Source: Botryotinia globosa
Taxonomy: Eukaryota > Ascomycota > Leotiomycetes > Helotiales > Sclerotiniaceae
Assembly (NCBI GenBank): GCA_014898425.1
Contig: RCSZ01000003.1
Location: forward strand, 1,550,001-1,614,000
Direction: 5' to 3'
Length of the DNA: 64,000 nucleotides
The notes beneath the pieces were generated by a model. It did no database searches, was not told the DNA's origin, and worked only from the letters and a program-made list of their open reading frames with translations. A program made the translations under genes and the position numbers. Positions 34,608-46,370 of the stretch are shown here, in pieces. The stretch's first letter is position 1, and each line of letters begins with the position of its first letter.

Positions 34608-35896
<1,289 letters not shown>

Positions 35897-35934
35897 TAAT
35901 AAGCTGTTATAACCGGGTTCATTTTTAGGGCTTA

Positions 35935-36949
35935 AGTCGACCACCCTACTTTCGGGCCACCCTTTTACACCAAAAATCACTTTTTTGGCTTATCAATATC
36001 TCTATCAATATTGAATATAATTTAATAAAAATTTATATTTATATAATTCAAGTTATTTTAAGTTTATTTTAAAAAAATTAGATTTTTAGGATTTTTGTAG
36101 ATTAATTTTTGAGATTTTAAAACATCAATTTTCAATTTTTATAGAAATCATATATAAACTTAAAATTTTATAAAATCTTTAATAACTTTTTAACAACAAT
36201 TATTAAAAGAAAATCAAATATCTTTTTGAATATTTTAAATCTAAATTTATATAAAATTTCCAAATTTTTTAAAAAAAATGAATAAATATAGAGATATAGT
36301 ATATAGTGAGTTTAAAATAGTATAAATAATCTCTATAATTTTGAGAATATTTTTTTAAATATTGTGAGCGAATCTTTGTGCTGGTCACGTGGTCCACTTC
36401 TGCAGCTAGTATTTATAACCCTTTTCCTTATAGTTTAAAAAGAATAGTTAGTTCCTACCTATTAAACTTCTAGTATGTTTTGTGAAACGTTATATAGAGC
36501 CTCCCCCTTCTCTCCTCTATTCAAAGCGATACACTATAGTGATTTTCCTATAGTATATGCGAAGGACTACTCTATAACCCTACAACCTTCTACTCTTTTA
36601 CAATATTTATTTATAAGGAACTTTTTTTTTATAAATCTTTTAAAATAAGTATCTTATAAATTTATAATACAGTTTTATAATTTATTTTTAACTATTTTTC
36701 TTTAAAAATTATTATAGATTTTATAAAAATTTAAGTTTATATATGATTTCTATACAAATTGAAAATCGATATTTTGAAATCTTAGAAATCTAAAAATTTC
36801 AGAACAGATTTAAAATGACTTGAATTATATAAATATAAATTTTATTGAATTATATTTAATATTAATAAGGATATCAATAAGTCAAAAAGTAATTTTTAGT
36901 GTAAAAGCGTAGTTCAAAACAGAGGTGGCCGAAAGTAGGGTAGTCGACT
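35935..36949. mobile_element. TIR/foldback element family B, copy 1
   Basis: A 1015-bp AT-rich element starting 38 bp after family A ends. Ends read AGTCGACCACCCTACTTTCG on the left and its inverted counterpart AGTCGACTACCCTACTTTCG on the right, each flanked by TA. The inverted similarity continues inward for more than 200 bp on each side (TTTTACACCAAAAATCACTT, ATAGAAATCATATATAAACT), so the whole unit is close to a foldback. No coding frame. It contains a 240-bp LTR-like insertion (36363-36602). Copies 2 and 3 are at 42085-42984 (opposite orientation) and 47742-48548. Confidence 0.9.
36363..36602. mobile_element. Solo-LTR-like insertion inside family B copy 1
   Basis: A 240-bp segment absent from the matching position of family B copy 3. 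It begins TGTGAGCG and ends TTTTACA (TG...CA ends), is flanked on both sides by ATAT, and is less AT-rich than its host, with TATA-like and pyrimidine-rich stretches. Removing it with one ATAT restores the TAAATATTTATTTATAAGG of copy 3. This fits a solo LTR left by recombination; no internal retrotransposon sequence is present here. Confidence 0.65.
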
Positions 36950-36951
36950 TA

Positions 36952-37285
36952 GCTATATTTAAATTTATTTTCCTAAATAATGACAAGGTATTTTTGATAC
37001 AAGTTTTTCAGCATTCTTGTTAATTTAGATAGATAGCATCTCAAATTTATAGCATTTTCGATTTCCAGAAAACTTTCCTTTACATTAGTAGTAGAATAAT
37101 AAGCCTTAGAGAAAGAGGCCCGTGGTACATGTGAACATGGCACCCAGTGGCCGTTCTCAGCTGCTTTCTATTCTGAGACCTCGCTTGGCTAACTCTGTAT
37201 GTTTATTAATGCACATACATCCCTTCAGCTCTTCAACCTTCATGCCATATTGACAAGATTCTCACATCAATCTCGAAAATTAACT
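36952..37285. other. Flank between family B copy 1 and THG1
   Basis: About 330 bp without a supported gene; presumably the THG1 promoter and leader, since the element ends only ~335 bp from the start codon. Confidence 0.5.
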
Positions 37286-38612
37286 ATGGCTAATTCAAAG
37301 TAAGCAGATAGTTAGGCACATCCCCTTTGTCATATTGACCCAGCTCACGAATATCTCAGATATGAATATGTCAAAGCCTTTGAGCAACCTGATCTACTCA
37401 TCCCAAATACATGGATCGTAGTGCGTATTGATGGTCGGGGATTTCATAAGTATGTTTTACCTTTCCTGCTCCACGAGCTACTCTACTGCTTGATCATGTA
37501 GCGGCAACTGAAATTCACAGATTTTCGGACAAATATGCCTTTGAGAAACCGAATGATCGGAGAGCGCTGGATTTGATGAATGCGGCTGCGAAGGCTGTCA
37601 TGATGGAATTGCCCGATATTGTGATTGCATATGGGATTAGTGATGAGTACAGGTTTGTTTCTGATTTTATATTGCTTTTCAATCGAGAGTTCTTGCTAAA
37701 TAGATGATCATAGTTTCGTCTTCCATAAATCATGTGCGCTTTTTGAGAGACGCTCGAGGTATGACTCTTTTCCCTTCAACCCTTTGTTTGAGGAACTTCT
37801 TTCCTGAAAACAAAGTGTTAATTAAAATTATAGTAAGCTGGTCACGACAATAGTATCAACTTTCACGGCATACTATGTCCATTTCTGGTCTACCTATTTC
37901 CCGGACCCGGGAATGCAACTCACGGCACCGTTACCTAGTTTTGACGGTAGAGCTGTGCAGTACCCTAGTGTTCAGAATTTGAGGGATTATATGAGTTGGA
38001 GACAAGTCGATTGTATGCATTTTTTCCTTCATTTTTTACTTCCTGTCTCTGTTTTTCCCGGGTTGGTACTGATGAGTGAAGGTCACATCAACAATCTTTA
38101 CAATACCACTTTTTGGACATTGATCCAGAAAGGAGGATTCGATGCAAAAGGTGCGGAGAAGGAACTTGCTGTGAGTTTCAATATTCTCCGAATCACTAGT
38201 TTCTATACTTAACAACAGGTGAATTTTTAGGGATCTTTGGCTGCGGACAAAAATGAGATATTGTTCTCGAGGTTTGGAATCAATTATAACAATGAACCTG
38301 AAATCTACAAAAAGGGGAGCGTGGTTTTCCGAGATGTAAGTCAAAGTCTTTACCCTAATTTACTTTGACGAAAAATTGACTTGACCATAGTATGAGTTAG
38401 TGGAACCGGGAGTGTCAGAAGCAATCGATGAGGATTCAGCAAAGACAATCGAGCAGAAGGAACTCTCAAAGACACAAGAAGAAAAGGACAGGAAGAGAAG
38501 GGCAAAGGCAAGAATCACGGTGCAACATGTAGATGTCATTAAAGACGAATTTTGGCAGAGGAGACCATGGCTTTTATCCAATAAGCCTGGAAAGATACCC
38601 AAAGAGATATAG
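37286..38612 (+). CDS. THG1: tRNA(His) guanylyltransferase Thg1
   Basis: Eight exons: 37286-37299, 37360-37449, 37521-37652, 37714-37758, 37834-38012, 38082-38170, 38231-38335, 38391-38612; 876 nt, 291 residues. All seven introns (50-75 nt) have consensus sites and the joined frame follows the family throughout: [128 protein letters not shown]. The catalytic carboxylates are in RIDGR and SDEYS, and HINNLYNT is the conserved signature. The enzyme adds G(-1) to the 5' end of tRNA-His by 3'-5' polymerisation, essential for histidyl-tRNA synthetase recognition. The tail has a Lys/Glu-rich helix followed by [16 protein letters not shown]. Its 3' end converges with TMA23, 149 bp apart. Confidence 0.95.
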
Positions 38613-38761
38613 TTAGAGGTTTAGAATTCCACAAATCTAATTAAGATACCATATATTATCTAGAACGCCCGGGTCACTGTCGTGATCACAAAACTCCGTG
38701 CCCAAAAACGCCTTTTGCTGTGCCGACTTGTAGAATATACAGGTATACAGGGCAAACCCAT

Positions 38762-39493
38762 TTATTTATTCTTCCGCGACTTCTTCTTTTTGGCGCTTTC
38801 TGACGTTGATGATGTATCTGATGATTCCTTCTCTGATTGTCGTAACAGTTTCTTTTGTCGCTTCTGTTCCTTTCGTTCTCGTCGTTCCTCCTTGGTTTCT
38901 GTCTTTTCCGAGTCTGTTGAGCTGGCACTGGCTGCTTTGGCTTCCTTTCCTCCCTCCATCTTTTTGGCTTCTTTGGCGGCGGATTTCCTCGCTCGTTCCG
39001 CCCTCTTCTTTTCCTTCCTTGCCCTCCTTTCTTCCTTACTTTCTTTTCTTCCTTCTCCCTTCCTCTTCTTATCCTTGTCCTTTCCCTTTCCCTTCGCGCT
39101 TTTCTCTTCCTTGGGAATTATCTCCATAGCCTTCTTCTCCTTCTCTTTGTCCTCCATGGTCCCCCCAACCGTCTCCCCCCTCACAAAAAAGCTATACAAC
39201 CCTCCCTTCCCCCCAACCCATTTACTTCCACCCTTAACCACCATTTCCAAGCCCCCTCCCGCCTGAACCTTGACCTGTCCCTCCTTGCTCGTATCCAATC
39301 CCTTCAGCGAAGCATCAAAAGCATTCAACCACCACATATCAGCCGTCTTGTGCATTTTCTTCCCCACTCCCAAAAGATTGTCTTTTTTCGAAACGAGCAA
39401 TGGTCGCGAGAGCCCAATAGTGTCGGAGCTGTGGTGGAGAGAGTGACCAGTTCCGCGCCAACCCTGAGAGGTGAGAAGAGCGTGGGCGTTCAT
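38762..39493 (-). CDS. TMA23: G-patch ribosome-biogenesis protein Tma23-like
   Basis: A single exon of 243 residues from ATG 39493. The frame is open further upstream, but the extra residues lack any conserved character and the G-patch begins at the chosen Met. N-terminus MNAHALLTSQGWRGTGHSLH...GLSRPLLVSKKDNLLGVGKK is the degenerate G-patch of yeast Tma23, followed by ADMWWLNAFDASLKGLD and LYSFFVRGETVGGT, which align with yeast WWERLFDGHLKNLD and LYRWFVKGETLKGT. The remaining half is a Lys/Glu/Arg-rich nucleolar-type tail. Tma23 is a nucleolar factor linked to 40S ribosome production. The 360 bp between this gene and the divergent exchanger gene probably holds both promoters. Confidence 0.85.
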   Translation of the reverse strand: MNAHALLTSQGWRGTGHSLHHSSDTIGLSRPLLVSKKDNLLGVGKKMHKTADMWWLNAFDASLKGLDTSKEGQVKVQAGGGLEMVVKGGSKWVGGKGGLYSFFVRGETVGGTMEDKEKEKKAMEIIPKEEKSAKGKGKDKDKKRKGEGRKESKEERRARKEKKRAERARKSAAKEAKKMEGGKEAKAASASSTDSEKTETKEERRERKEQKRQKKLLRQSEKESSDTSSTSESAKKKKSRKNK

Positions 39494-39853
39494 TTTGAGG
39501 TTGTATGCTCGTGAACGCAAATGTGAGGGAGTGGTGGGGGTTGTTGGAGTGGGTGGTTGATGGAGGAATGTCGCTTCGAGACGTGTGATGAAGAGATATA
39601 TTTTCTTATCGCATCTCAAAATTTTAATCTTAGCGTTATCGCTTCAATTTTCGGTGGAATCCATCCATGTAAGGTTAGTGTGGCTAGAGCGTAGCAGTTG
39701 TGGCGGGGAAGTGTGGCTGGCTTCCAAGCCAGATGTGCCTTGATTTTTGTCGAATTCTTGGGAGTGTATTTTCTCTCCAAAATCATGTTGTGCCTCTCAA
39801 GAGTATAGCCATTTTTCAATTGCATCGAATATCACAATCGCCACGTATTGATC
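39494..39853. promoter_or_regulatory. Divergent promoter region TMA23 / exchanger
   Basis: About 360 bp between two outward-facing start codons. No specific binding site can be asserted; the assignment rests on gene orientation only. Confidence 0.4.
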
Positions 39854-41613
39854 ATGCCGTTCCTCCCATATGAGGAGCCTGGAATTGAGGTCATCCTTTC
39901 ATTGACCTCATTTATCCTTCTTTTAAACATCACTCGATACATCCTAGACCGACTGCTGTACTGTGGTATCATAGGACAAATTCTCATAGGGATAATATGG
40001 GGCCTACCAGTTGGAGGAACTGCATGGCTGACAAAGGGATATCAAGAGACCATTCAAGCATTGGGCTACCTAGGTCTGATAGGTCTCGTGTTTGAAGGAG
40101 GACTCAGTACAGACCTCAAACAGCTTCGGAAAGCTGCCTACATTTCAATATCGGTAGCTACTGTTGGCCTATTAGTGCCCATTGCATTATCTTTCCTGTT
40201 GCTTGTTTTACCATTTCCCAGTAGTTCTGGGACAATGTATCCTACTCCTCTAGCAGCCTTCTCGGCTGGGGCATCATTATGTTCGACCTCTCTGGGAACG
40301 ACATTCGCCATTCTCTCCTCTGCAAATATGCAGCATACGAGAGTCGGTGTGATACTCGTGGGAGCTGCAATGATGGACGATGTTGTCGGCCTTGTTATGG
40401 TGAACATCGTTACAACCCTGGGGAGTGGAGGTATGGGTGGATGGCCAATCGCAAGACCAATAGCCGCGAGTTTTGGTTTACTTCTGGTTTCCCTTGGTCT
40501 GGGCGCTTACTTACTCAAGCCGATTTGGCTCTACCTTGTCAAGTGTTCTCAGTCCGAGACAGTGGCTAATGTTCCCACGGGAAACAAATCTGATATCAAG
40601 GAAACAGCTCTTAAACAATTTCGGAGGATTCCTAGCGTTGGGTTTCTTCTTTCAACATTGATACTGATCATTTTCGTCACCATTGCATCTTTCATCGATG
40701 CGTCTGTTCTTTTCGCTGCATTCATTGCCGGGGGAGTAGCTAATTACCTATGGGATGTCGGAAACCGTAGTATTGAAGAAGAACTGAGATCAAACCCAGC
40801 TCAGGTGATGTACGAAGAGTACTATAAACCAATCATGGACTTCATATTGGTTCCCTTTTTCTTTGTAAGTATTTTCAAATTACATCTCACTTTCACCATC
40901 CAGTACTGGATATTCAAGAGTCGGGAATTCTGGTAGACAACATGAGATGTTTACTTTTGGAACCGATTTTGCATACTCATTCCGTATGGAATGGTGGGCA
41001 TTTCTTGGATAATAAATCATACTCAAATATTTATTCATTCAGGGCATTCAATTCCCCGAAATTCTGGATTGAACCCTCTCAAATATTCACGTTTAGCATA
41101 CTAACCCAGCCTATTGGACAAACTGCGAGCAATGCTTAATTTTAAGGAACTGGACTGATGTGATCTATCTAGGCGTCTATTGGTTTCTCAATTCCAATTA
41201 CAGACATGTTTAAAGCCTCCATCGTCTGGAAAGGCATTGTGTACTCTATACTTATGGTAATTGCAAAGTGCCTAGTGAGCCTTGTTGTGTATTTCGAGTA
41301 CTTCGCAACATCCTGGAGCAAAACAAGAGAAACTCAACCATCGGTGGCAGAGTCTACCCGTCCTCCACATTTAGAAGCCTTGCTAGTGGGGTTCGCCATG
41401 GTTGCCAGAGGAGAAATCGGGTTCTTGATCGCGTCCCTCTCACAAAGCTCCGGTACACTGTTGTTGAAGAATCAACAAAATACTGCCATTGTTTCCGGGG
41501 AAGCAGTTTTCCTTGTCATCGTTTGGGCTGTAGTGATTTGCACTATAGTCGGCCCAGTTGTCGTCGGCATTCTCGTAAGGCGAATCAGGAATCAAGCATT
41601 GGATCTTCATTGA
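39854..41613 (+). CDS. Cation/H+ exchanger (CPA family, Na+/H+ or K+/H+ antiporter)
   Basis: Two exons: 39854-40864 and 41173-41613 (308-nt phase-0 intron, donor GTAAGT, acceptor ATCTAG), 483 residues. About 12 hydrophobic helices. Conserved sites: FEGGLSTD in helix 3/4, AGASLCSTSLGTTF, and the ion-binding Asp-Asp in AAMMDDVVGLVM (about residues 176-177), followed by AAFIAGGVANYLWDVG, IDASVLFAAF, SIGFSIPITDMF and the late GFAMVARGEIGFLIAS helix. This is the Na_H_Exchanger (CPA1/CPA2-like) fold; it exchanges protons for Na+ or K+ across the plasma or an internal membrane. Substrate and membrane cannot be decided from sequence. The start is ATG 39854, directly before MPFLPYEEPG. The intron is several times longer than its neighbours'. 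No long regulatory C-terminal tail is present. Confidence 0.88.
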
Positions 41614-42084
41614 ATTTAGACCCTGATTGCACATGCTCCGAGTTTTACACCCTGAATGTCTTGGTTTAATATATCTACTGTTTGATGTCACTTTGGGAGG
41701 GAGGTCGACTCGAATCACCATTATAAAGCTTATATAAAATGAATAATATGAATTGAAATGATCTTAGAATAAGATATGACTCTTCCCACTATGTATTATA
41801 TAGTGGGAAGAATCATGTGATCCGCTTAAGCACGTGATAGTACGTTCCGACATCTACAAAGTTAATAACGTTACCGGTGACAACCCGGAGATTTAAAAAG
41901 TCAAAATAACACAAATGCTTGAAGCTAACCATGTCTCACTGGTAAGGCTGTCGATTAGATGTTGCAATTCGAACCTTCGGTCGGGAATCAATGGAGGTAC
42001 CTGCAGCTGGATATATGCCGGAACGTAAGATTACATCAATTTACATTTACAGTCCTTGTATAGAATACAAAGGTTGGAAGTGGA
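41614..42084. other. 3' flank and gap before family B copy 2
   Basis: About 470 bp without a gene. Contains a short perfect hairpin (listed separately). The sequence turns AT-rich where the element begins. Confidence 0.5.
41781..41811. repeat. 12-bp perfect hairpin
   Basis: TCTTCCCACTAT (41781-41792) pairs perfectly with ATAGTGGGAAGA (41800-41811) across a 7-nt loop, about 170 bp after the exchanger stop. It may be a 3'-processing structure or a miniature element end; neither is shown. Confidence 0.7.
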
Positions 42085-42984
42085 AGTCGGATACCCCACT
42101 TTCGGACAATCCCTTTTTCGGGTCATTCTTTTACACTAAAAATTACTTTTTTGATTTATTAATATCTCTATTAATATAAAATATAATTCAATAAAAATTT
42201 ATATTTATATAATTCAATAAAAATCATATTTATATCATTCAATAAAGATTTATATTTATATAATTCAAACTATTTTAAATCTATTTTGAAATTTTTAGAT
42301 TTTTATTTAGATTTTTATAGATTGATTTTTAAAACTTCAAAATATCGATTGTAATTTGTATAGAAATTATATATAAGTTTAAAATTTTATAAAATCTATA
42401 TTAACCTTTATTACGGAGAAATAGATACGTTGATTGGATACGTTTTGATCACTTGGTTAATATGTATGAAGATAATAAACTAGATTAACTTGAGGTTTGA
42501 TTATAAGGATCATATCTACTTTATATACCTTGATCAAGCTGTGGAATAGCCTAATTAGGTATTAGGGTTTACAAATATGAGGAATAAAGACTCATATTGT
42601 GATCATGATGGTGGTGCTCCGGAGGAGTGCCCCGATCGGTTACGTGCTGTTACACGAGACGGTGAATTCCGTGATAACCTTTAAGGAAAAATAGTTATAA
42701 ATAAATTATAAAGTTTTATTATAAATTTATAAGATATTCATTCTAAAATATTTAAAAAAAAATTAAAATTCCTTATAAATCAATATTTAAAAGAATACTC
42801 TTGAAATTTTACAGATTATTTATCTTATTCTAAATTTACTATATATTATATCTCTAGAAAATTTCTTTAAATTTTTATTAAATTATATTATATATTAATA
42901 GAAAAATTAATAAATCAAAAAAGTAATTTTTGATATAAAAGAATAGCCCGAAAGAGAAGTAGCCCGAAAGTAGAGTGGTCGACT
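42085..42984. mobile_element. TIR/foldback element family B, copy 2 (inverted)
   Basis: A 900-bp AT-rich element. Left end AGTCGGATACCCCACTTTCG, right end the inverted AGTCGACCACTCTACTTTCG followed by TA; the left flank is GA instead of TA, probably by mutation. Internal order is reversed relative to copies 1 and 3: after the left arm it reads AAGGAAAAATAGTTAT and TTATAAGATATTC, the reverse complement of their right half. It carries a 264-bp insertion (42411-42674). Confidence 0.85.
42411..42674. mobile_element. 264-bp insertion with 9-bp target duplication
   Basis: Interrupts family B copy 2 and is flanked on both sides by TAACCTTTA (42402-42410 and 42675-42683). Its ends are short inverted repeats, TTACGGA left and TCCGTGA right (one mismatch). 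GC content is clearly higher than the host (CTCCGGAGGAGTGCCCCGATCGG inside is a GC-rich core). Removing it plus one TAACCTTTA restores the reading of the matching part of copy 3. A 9-bp duplication points to a Mutator-like miniature element rather than Tc1/mariner; that class is inference. Confidence 0.7.
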
Positions 42985-42986
42985 TA

Positions 42987-44198
42987 ATTAATGTCAATCC
43001 CACTTTTAGTAGAATCTTACTGTTTTTAGAGATTTTATTACCGCTTTAAGCAATTTAAATAGATATTAAATTGTTCCCCCTCTAAATTCAACATTCAAAG
43101 CTTTTACTTACTTTTTATCAATTCTAATGAATTTCCAATATTTAAAAGGATTTAAAGCTTTTTATACATTCTCAATAGATTCTTAAAAGATTTTAAATAT
43201 AATTTGAAATTAGAATTAAATAAAAACTTATGATTTTGAATTAAATATAAATAAATATGATTTTTGATAATACTTTCACCTAGTAAATTTCACTATATAA
43301 ATATTCAACCAGCATCGTAATATAATTCGTCTAAAGCTTAAAAGTGAAGAAAAATTCGATCGTTTTTTTAGTATCATTGATAATATTTACCCTTCTAACC
43401 TTTGTATTTTGGAAGCAAAGCTATAGAGGATAAAAAATATGGGAAATGTATGTCTCAACTCCGCGGTCTCACTACGGGTGTACACGGATATGGATAACTT
43501 TAAATGGAATTATATTTCGGATTAATATAACATGACTACATCGCGACTTTCTGAGAGATTTAGAGTTGAAAGTATCCACAGACAATAAAATACGATCGGC
43601 AAAAGAATCTAACGGTAGAAGATCATCGTGTTTTAGTCTTCGTATAAGATTCAAGAGTCAGGACCGCAAAAGAAGACCCATTGACCCCTTTTATCACATG
43701 ATAGAGAACTCCTGATTTGTGAAGTTATGGTACCATTGGCTAGGCAAATGGAGACCGTCAAAAGATGTTCATCCCACGACTCACGAGTGCCTTGCCATGC
43801 CTAGTGAAGCCGGAGAATTCTTTTCTGCAACTGTCACGGAACTCTTCTCGAAAAGAATAAAATGGGATCTAAGTATGCAAGGCTACCAAACCGATGGGGA
43901 GAATTCGTATTCCAGCCTGACCTACGCCCCACACAATAATATAACCCGCGTGATTCCTTGTCCTTGTACAGCGTGCACTGTCAGACGGTTAGACGAGGTT
44001 TGCATGACAACTTATTACAAGCATACGGAATAGGCAAATCTCATACAAATTTTGCCTTTATTATACATACTTCCATGCCAATAATTTCATCCCCTGATTG
44101 GAATCTCCAAGTTTCATTCTATCTATCTTTTGGACTGCTTAAGAGTTTCTCAAGTTCTTTTATCTCCCGTACTTGAGTTACTTCAACGGTCTTCAAAG
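42987..44198. other. AT-rich flank then gene-like composition, no gene supported
   Basis: 42987-43420 is AT-rich decayed sequence. From about 43.5 kb composition becomes normal, with a 104-codon plus-strand frame at 43719-44033 that shows no family signal. The last 150 bp form the leader of the GT31-like gene. Confidence 0.45.
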
Positions 44199-45638
44199 AT
44201 GTCAACCTCACAGTATGGGGCTTTTTTGCCTCGACATCTCAAGGGATACCTCTGGATTAGCTTTCTTGTCGCAATATTCATTATTATGGCATTGAGCGAA
44301 ATGTATGAAGATGATTCTATAAATCCGGATGTGCCATCTACAACTCCTTTAGCATCCCCACCAATCAGCGATAACAATAGCTATACAAAGCCGGTAGGGG
44401 AAGAACCAAGCAGGATCTACAGTAACACAGGTCTTGATCCGAAGGATGTCGTCATTTTGGTCAAGACCGGTGCTACATCCATTTGGAGGAGGATGCCTAT
44501 GCACATGTCGACTACATTGGGTAACAAACAACTTACTCCAAACATCGTCTACTACTCTGACATCGCGGACAATATCAATGGAAATCCGGTCATTGATTCT
44601 CTCGCAAACGTATCGGCAACTCTTAAAGCATCACCTGACTTTGAACTCTATAACAAAGCCAAAGAAGCTCTCAACGACAATTTGTACCAAGAAAGTGCAA
44701 GCATGGAGGGAGATTCGTACTTACCGGGTGGCTGGAGACTGGACAAATACAAGTTCTTGCCCATGTTTCAACATGCTGCCATTCATCACCCTGGCAAGAA
44801 ATGGTATGTGTATATGGAGGACGATAACTATATCTTTTGGGAAACACTTTATGCATGGCTTGCGACTTTAGACCACACATCTCCTCTTTTGATCGGATCG
44901 CCAGCTTTTAAGATGGGCGAAGATTTTGCTCATGGTGGATCTGGATTTGCTGTCTCTGGAAAGGCTATGGCAACTTCATTTGGTGCAGAGAAGACTCTGG
45001 CTGACAAGTACGAATCCTATGCGAAGGAGCATTGCTGCGGAGATCAGGTACTTTCACATGCCATGAAAGAGATGGGTGTGGAGAGATTCAAGGAGCTGGA
45101 TGGAGGTGGATGGGCTGCCTTGCAGTCCCTTCCAACATGGAGAATTGGTTTTGGTGACTGGAACTGGTGCTCCCCACTCATGAATATCCACAAAGTCCAT
45201 CAAGCGGATATTTCCCAATTGTTCGTTTTTGAAAACCAGTTCATGCAAGAGACGAAAGGAAAGGGGCGCATACGTTATCGCGATGTTTTTAAATACTTCT
45301 TTGCTCCAAAACTAGTTGCTGTACGGTCAGAGTGGGATAATTATGCAGCAGCCAAATCATTTTCATCGACGGAAGATTCCGGGTCGCCCGAGTTAAAGGC
45401 CTTAACTGCAGCTCAGAAGAGTGAAAGACCATGGGCATCGAAAGAAAATTGCAAAAAGGCTTGTGCAGACTGGGACAAATGTTTGACCTGGAAGTATCAA
45501 GATGACAACTGCCATCTTGATCATACAGCGGCGATAGGAGCGAAGGTTAATGAGGGTGTTTACATAGAAAGTGGGTGGATGGTGGATAGAATTGGAAAGG
45601 TTCTTGGAAATAAGGAATGTGGTGCTTTGGATTTTTAG
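44199..45638 (+). CDS. GT31-like type II membrane glycosyltransferase
   Basis: Intronless, 479 residues. A short basic cytosolic tail precedes one signal-anchor helix at about 17-35 (YLWISFLVAIFIIMALSEM), so a Golgi type II membrane protein is expected. Conserved sites: DVVILVKTGATSIWRRMPMHM, NIVYYSDI, WRLDKYKFLPMF, and the metal-binding acidic motif VYMEDDNYIFW (Glu207-Asp208-Asp209), then HGGSGFAVSGKAM and CCGDQVLSHAMKEMGV, with WNWCSPLMNIHKVHQADISQL. This is the fungal family 31 glycosyltransferase type related to beta-1,3-galactosyl/N-acetylglucosaminyl transferases (also called DUF604). The C-terminal 70 residues carry a Cys-rich C..AC..W..C..W.....C motif resembling a PAN/apple fragment. 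Donor and acceptor sugars are unknown. I used ATG 44199 rather than the earlier in-frame 44130, because it puts the anchor in the usual place. A broken paralogue lies 0.7-3.4 kb downstream on the other strand. Confidence 0.8.
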   Translation: MSTSQYGAFLPRHLKGYLWISFLVAIFIIMALSEMYEDDSINPDVPSTTPLASPPISDNNSYTKPVGEEPSRIYSNTGLDPKDVVILVKTGATSIWRRMPMHMSTTLGNKQLTPNIVYYSDIADNINGNPVIDSLANVSATLKASPDFELYNKAKEALNDNLYQESASMEGDSYLPGGWRLDKYKFLPMFQHAAIHHPGKKWYVYMEDDNYIFWETLYAWLATLDHTSPLLIGSPAFKMGEDFAHGGSGFAVSGKAMATSFGAEKTLADKYESYAKEHCCGDQVLSHAMKEMGVERFKELDGGGWAALQSLPTWRIGFGDWNWCSPLMNIHKVHQADISQLFVFENQFMQETKGKGRIRYRDVFKYFFAPKLVAVRSEWDNYAAAKSFSSTEDSGSPELKALTAAQKSERPWASKENCKKACADWDKCLTWKYQDDNCHLDHTAAIGAKVNEGVYIESGWMVDRIGKVLGNKECGALDF

Positions 45639-46370
45639 ACTTATAGGTTCCAGACCTCAAAGTTCGGCATTTTGGGTTTTGATGCATTTGAATAGGCGAA
45701 CGATATTTTAGATATAATAATATGATTTAATCTGATAATACACAATAAGCTATTCATAGAGCCAGAGTCTGCAGCTTTAAGTCCCAGTACCGATTTATTT
45801 ACATGAGCTATATACTGTGTAGGTAGGAGTCCGAATCCGAGTATGAGCACCTGAAATGTTTCATTTAGCCATCAGAAAATTCAGTCGTTTGCTCATGTCT
45901 GGTGATTTAAAAGCCGACTTTATTACGGATAATTTTAGAAAACATTGAACCTCATCTCAAACTTTTCTTATCGCAAATTCTGATTTTGACATCTCATTAC
46001 ATATACGCTATGTTTGACCCTTTTCCTTAAACAGTTCGCTTATTCCATTCATCGCACTTTCCTCTTCCTACCCTTGACAAAATAACAAACTCTAATATAT
46101 TGCTAGTACGTATGCTCCAATTTCAATTATACTTAATACATTCTATTGTCGAAACAATCATTTTTCAATGTATGTAAGATACAAGCCCAATCAATACAAT
46201 CACCAGCCCTAGGGTGACGCAACCACCTCACATTTATCCTCCATTAATGTCTCGTTGATTCTCTGTATCATCCATTACTATTAATCACCCTTTTATCCCA
46301 AGAAGCCCGTTTCTCAATTTCTCTTTCCAGGATTACCACTACATCCAAATTACAGCTCTTCTCATTTTCG
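45639..46370. other. Convergent intergenic region
   Basis: About 730 bp between the 3' ends of the intact GT31-like gene (plus) and its broken paralogue (minus). No coding signal. Confidence 0.5.

Noticed and set aside
38682..39266. 194-codon plus-strand frame over TMA23
   Set aside because: Antisense shadow: Phe/Leu/Ser-rich translation opposite the Lys/Glu-rich tail of TMA23.
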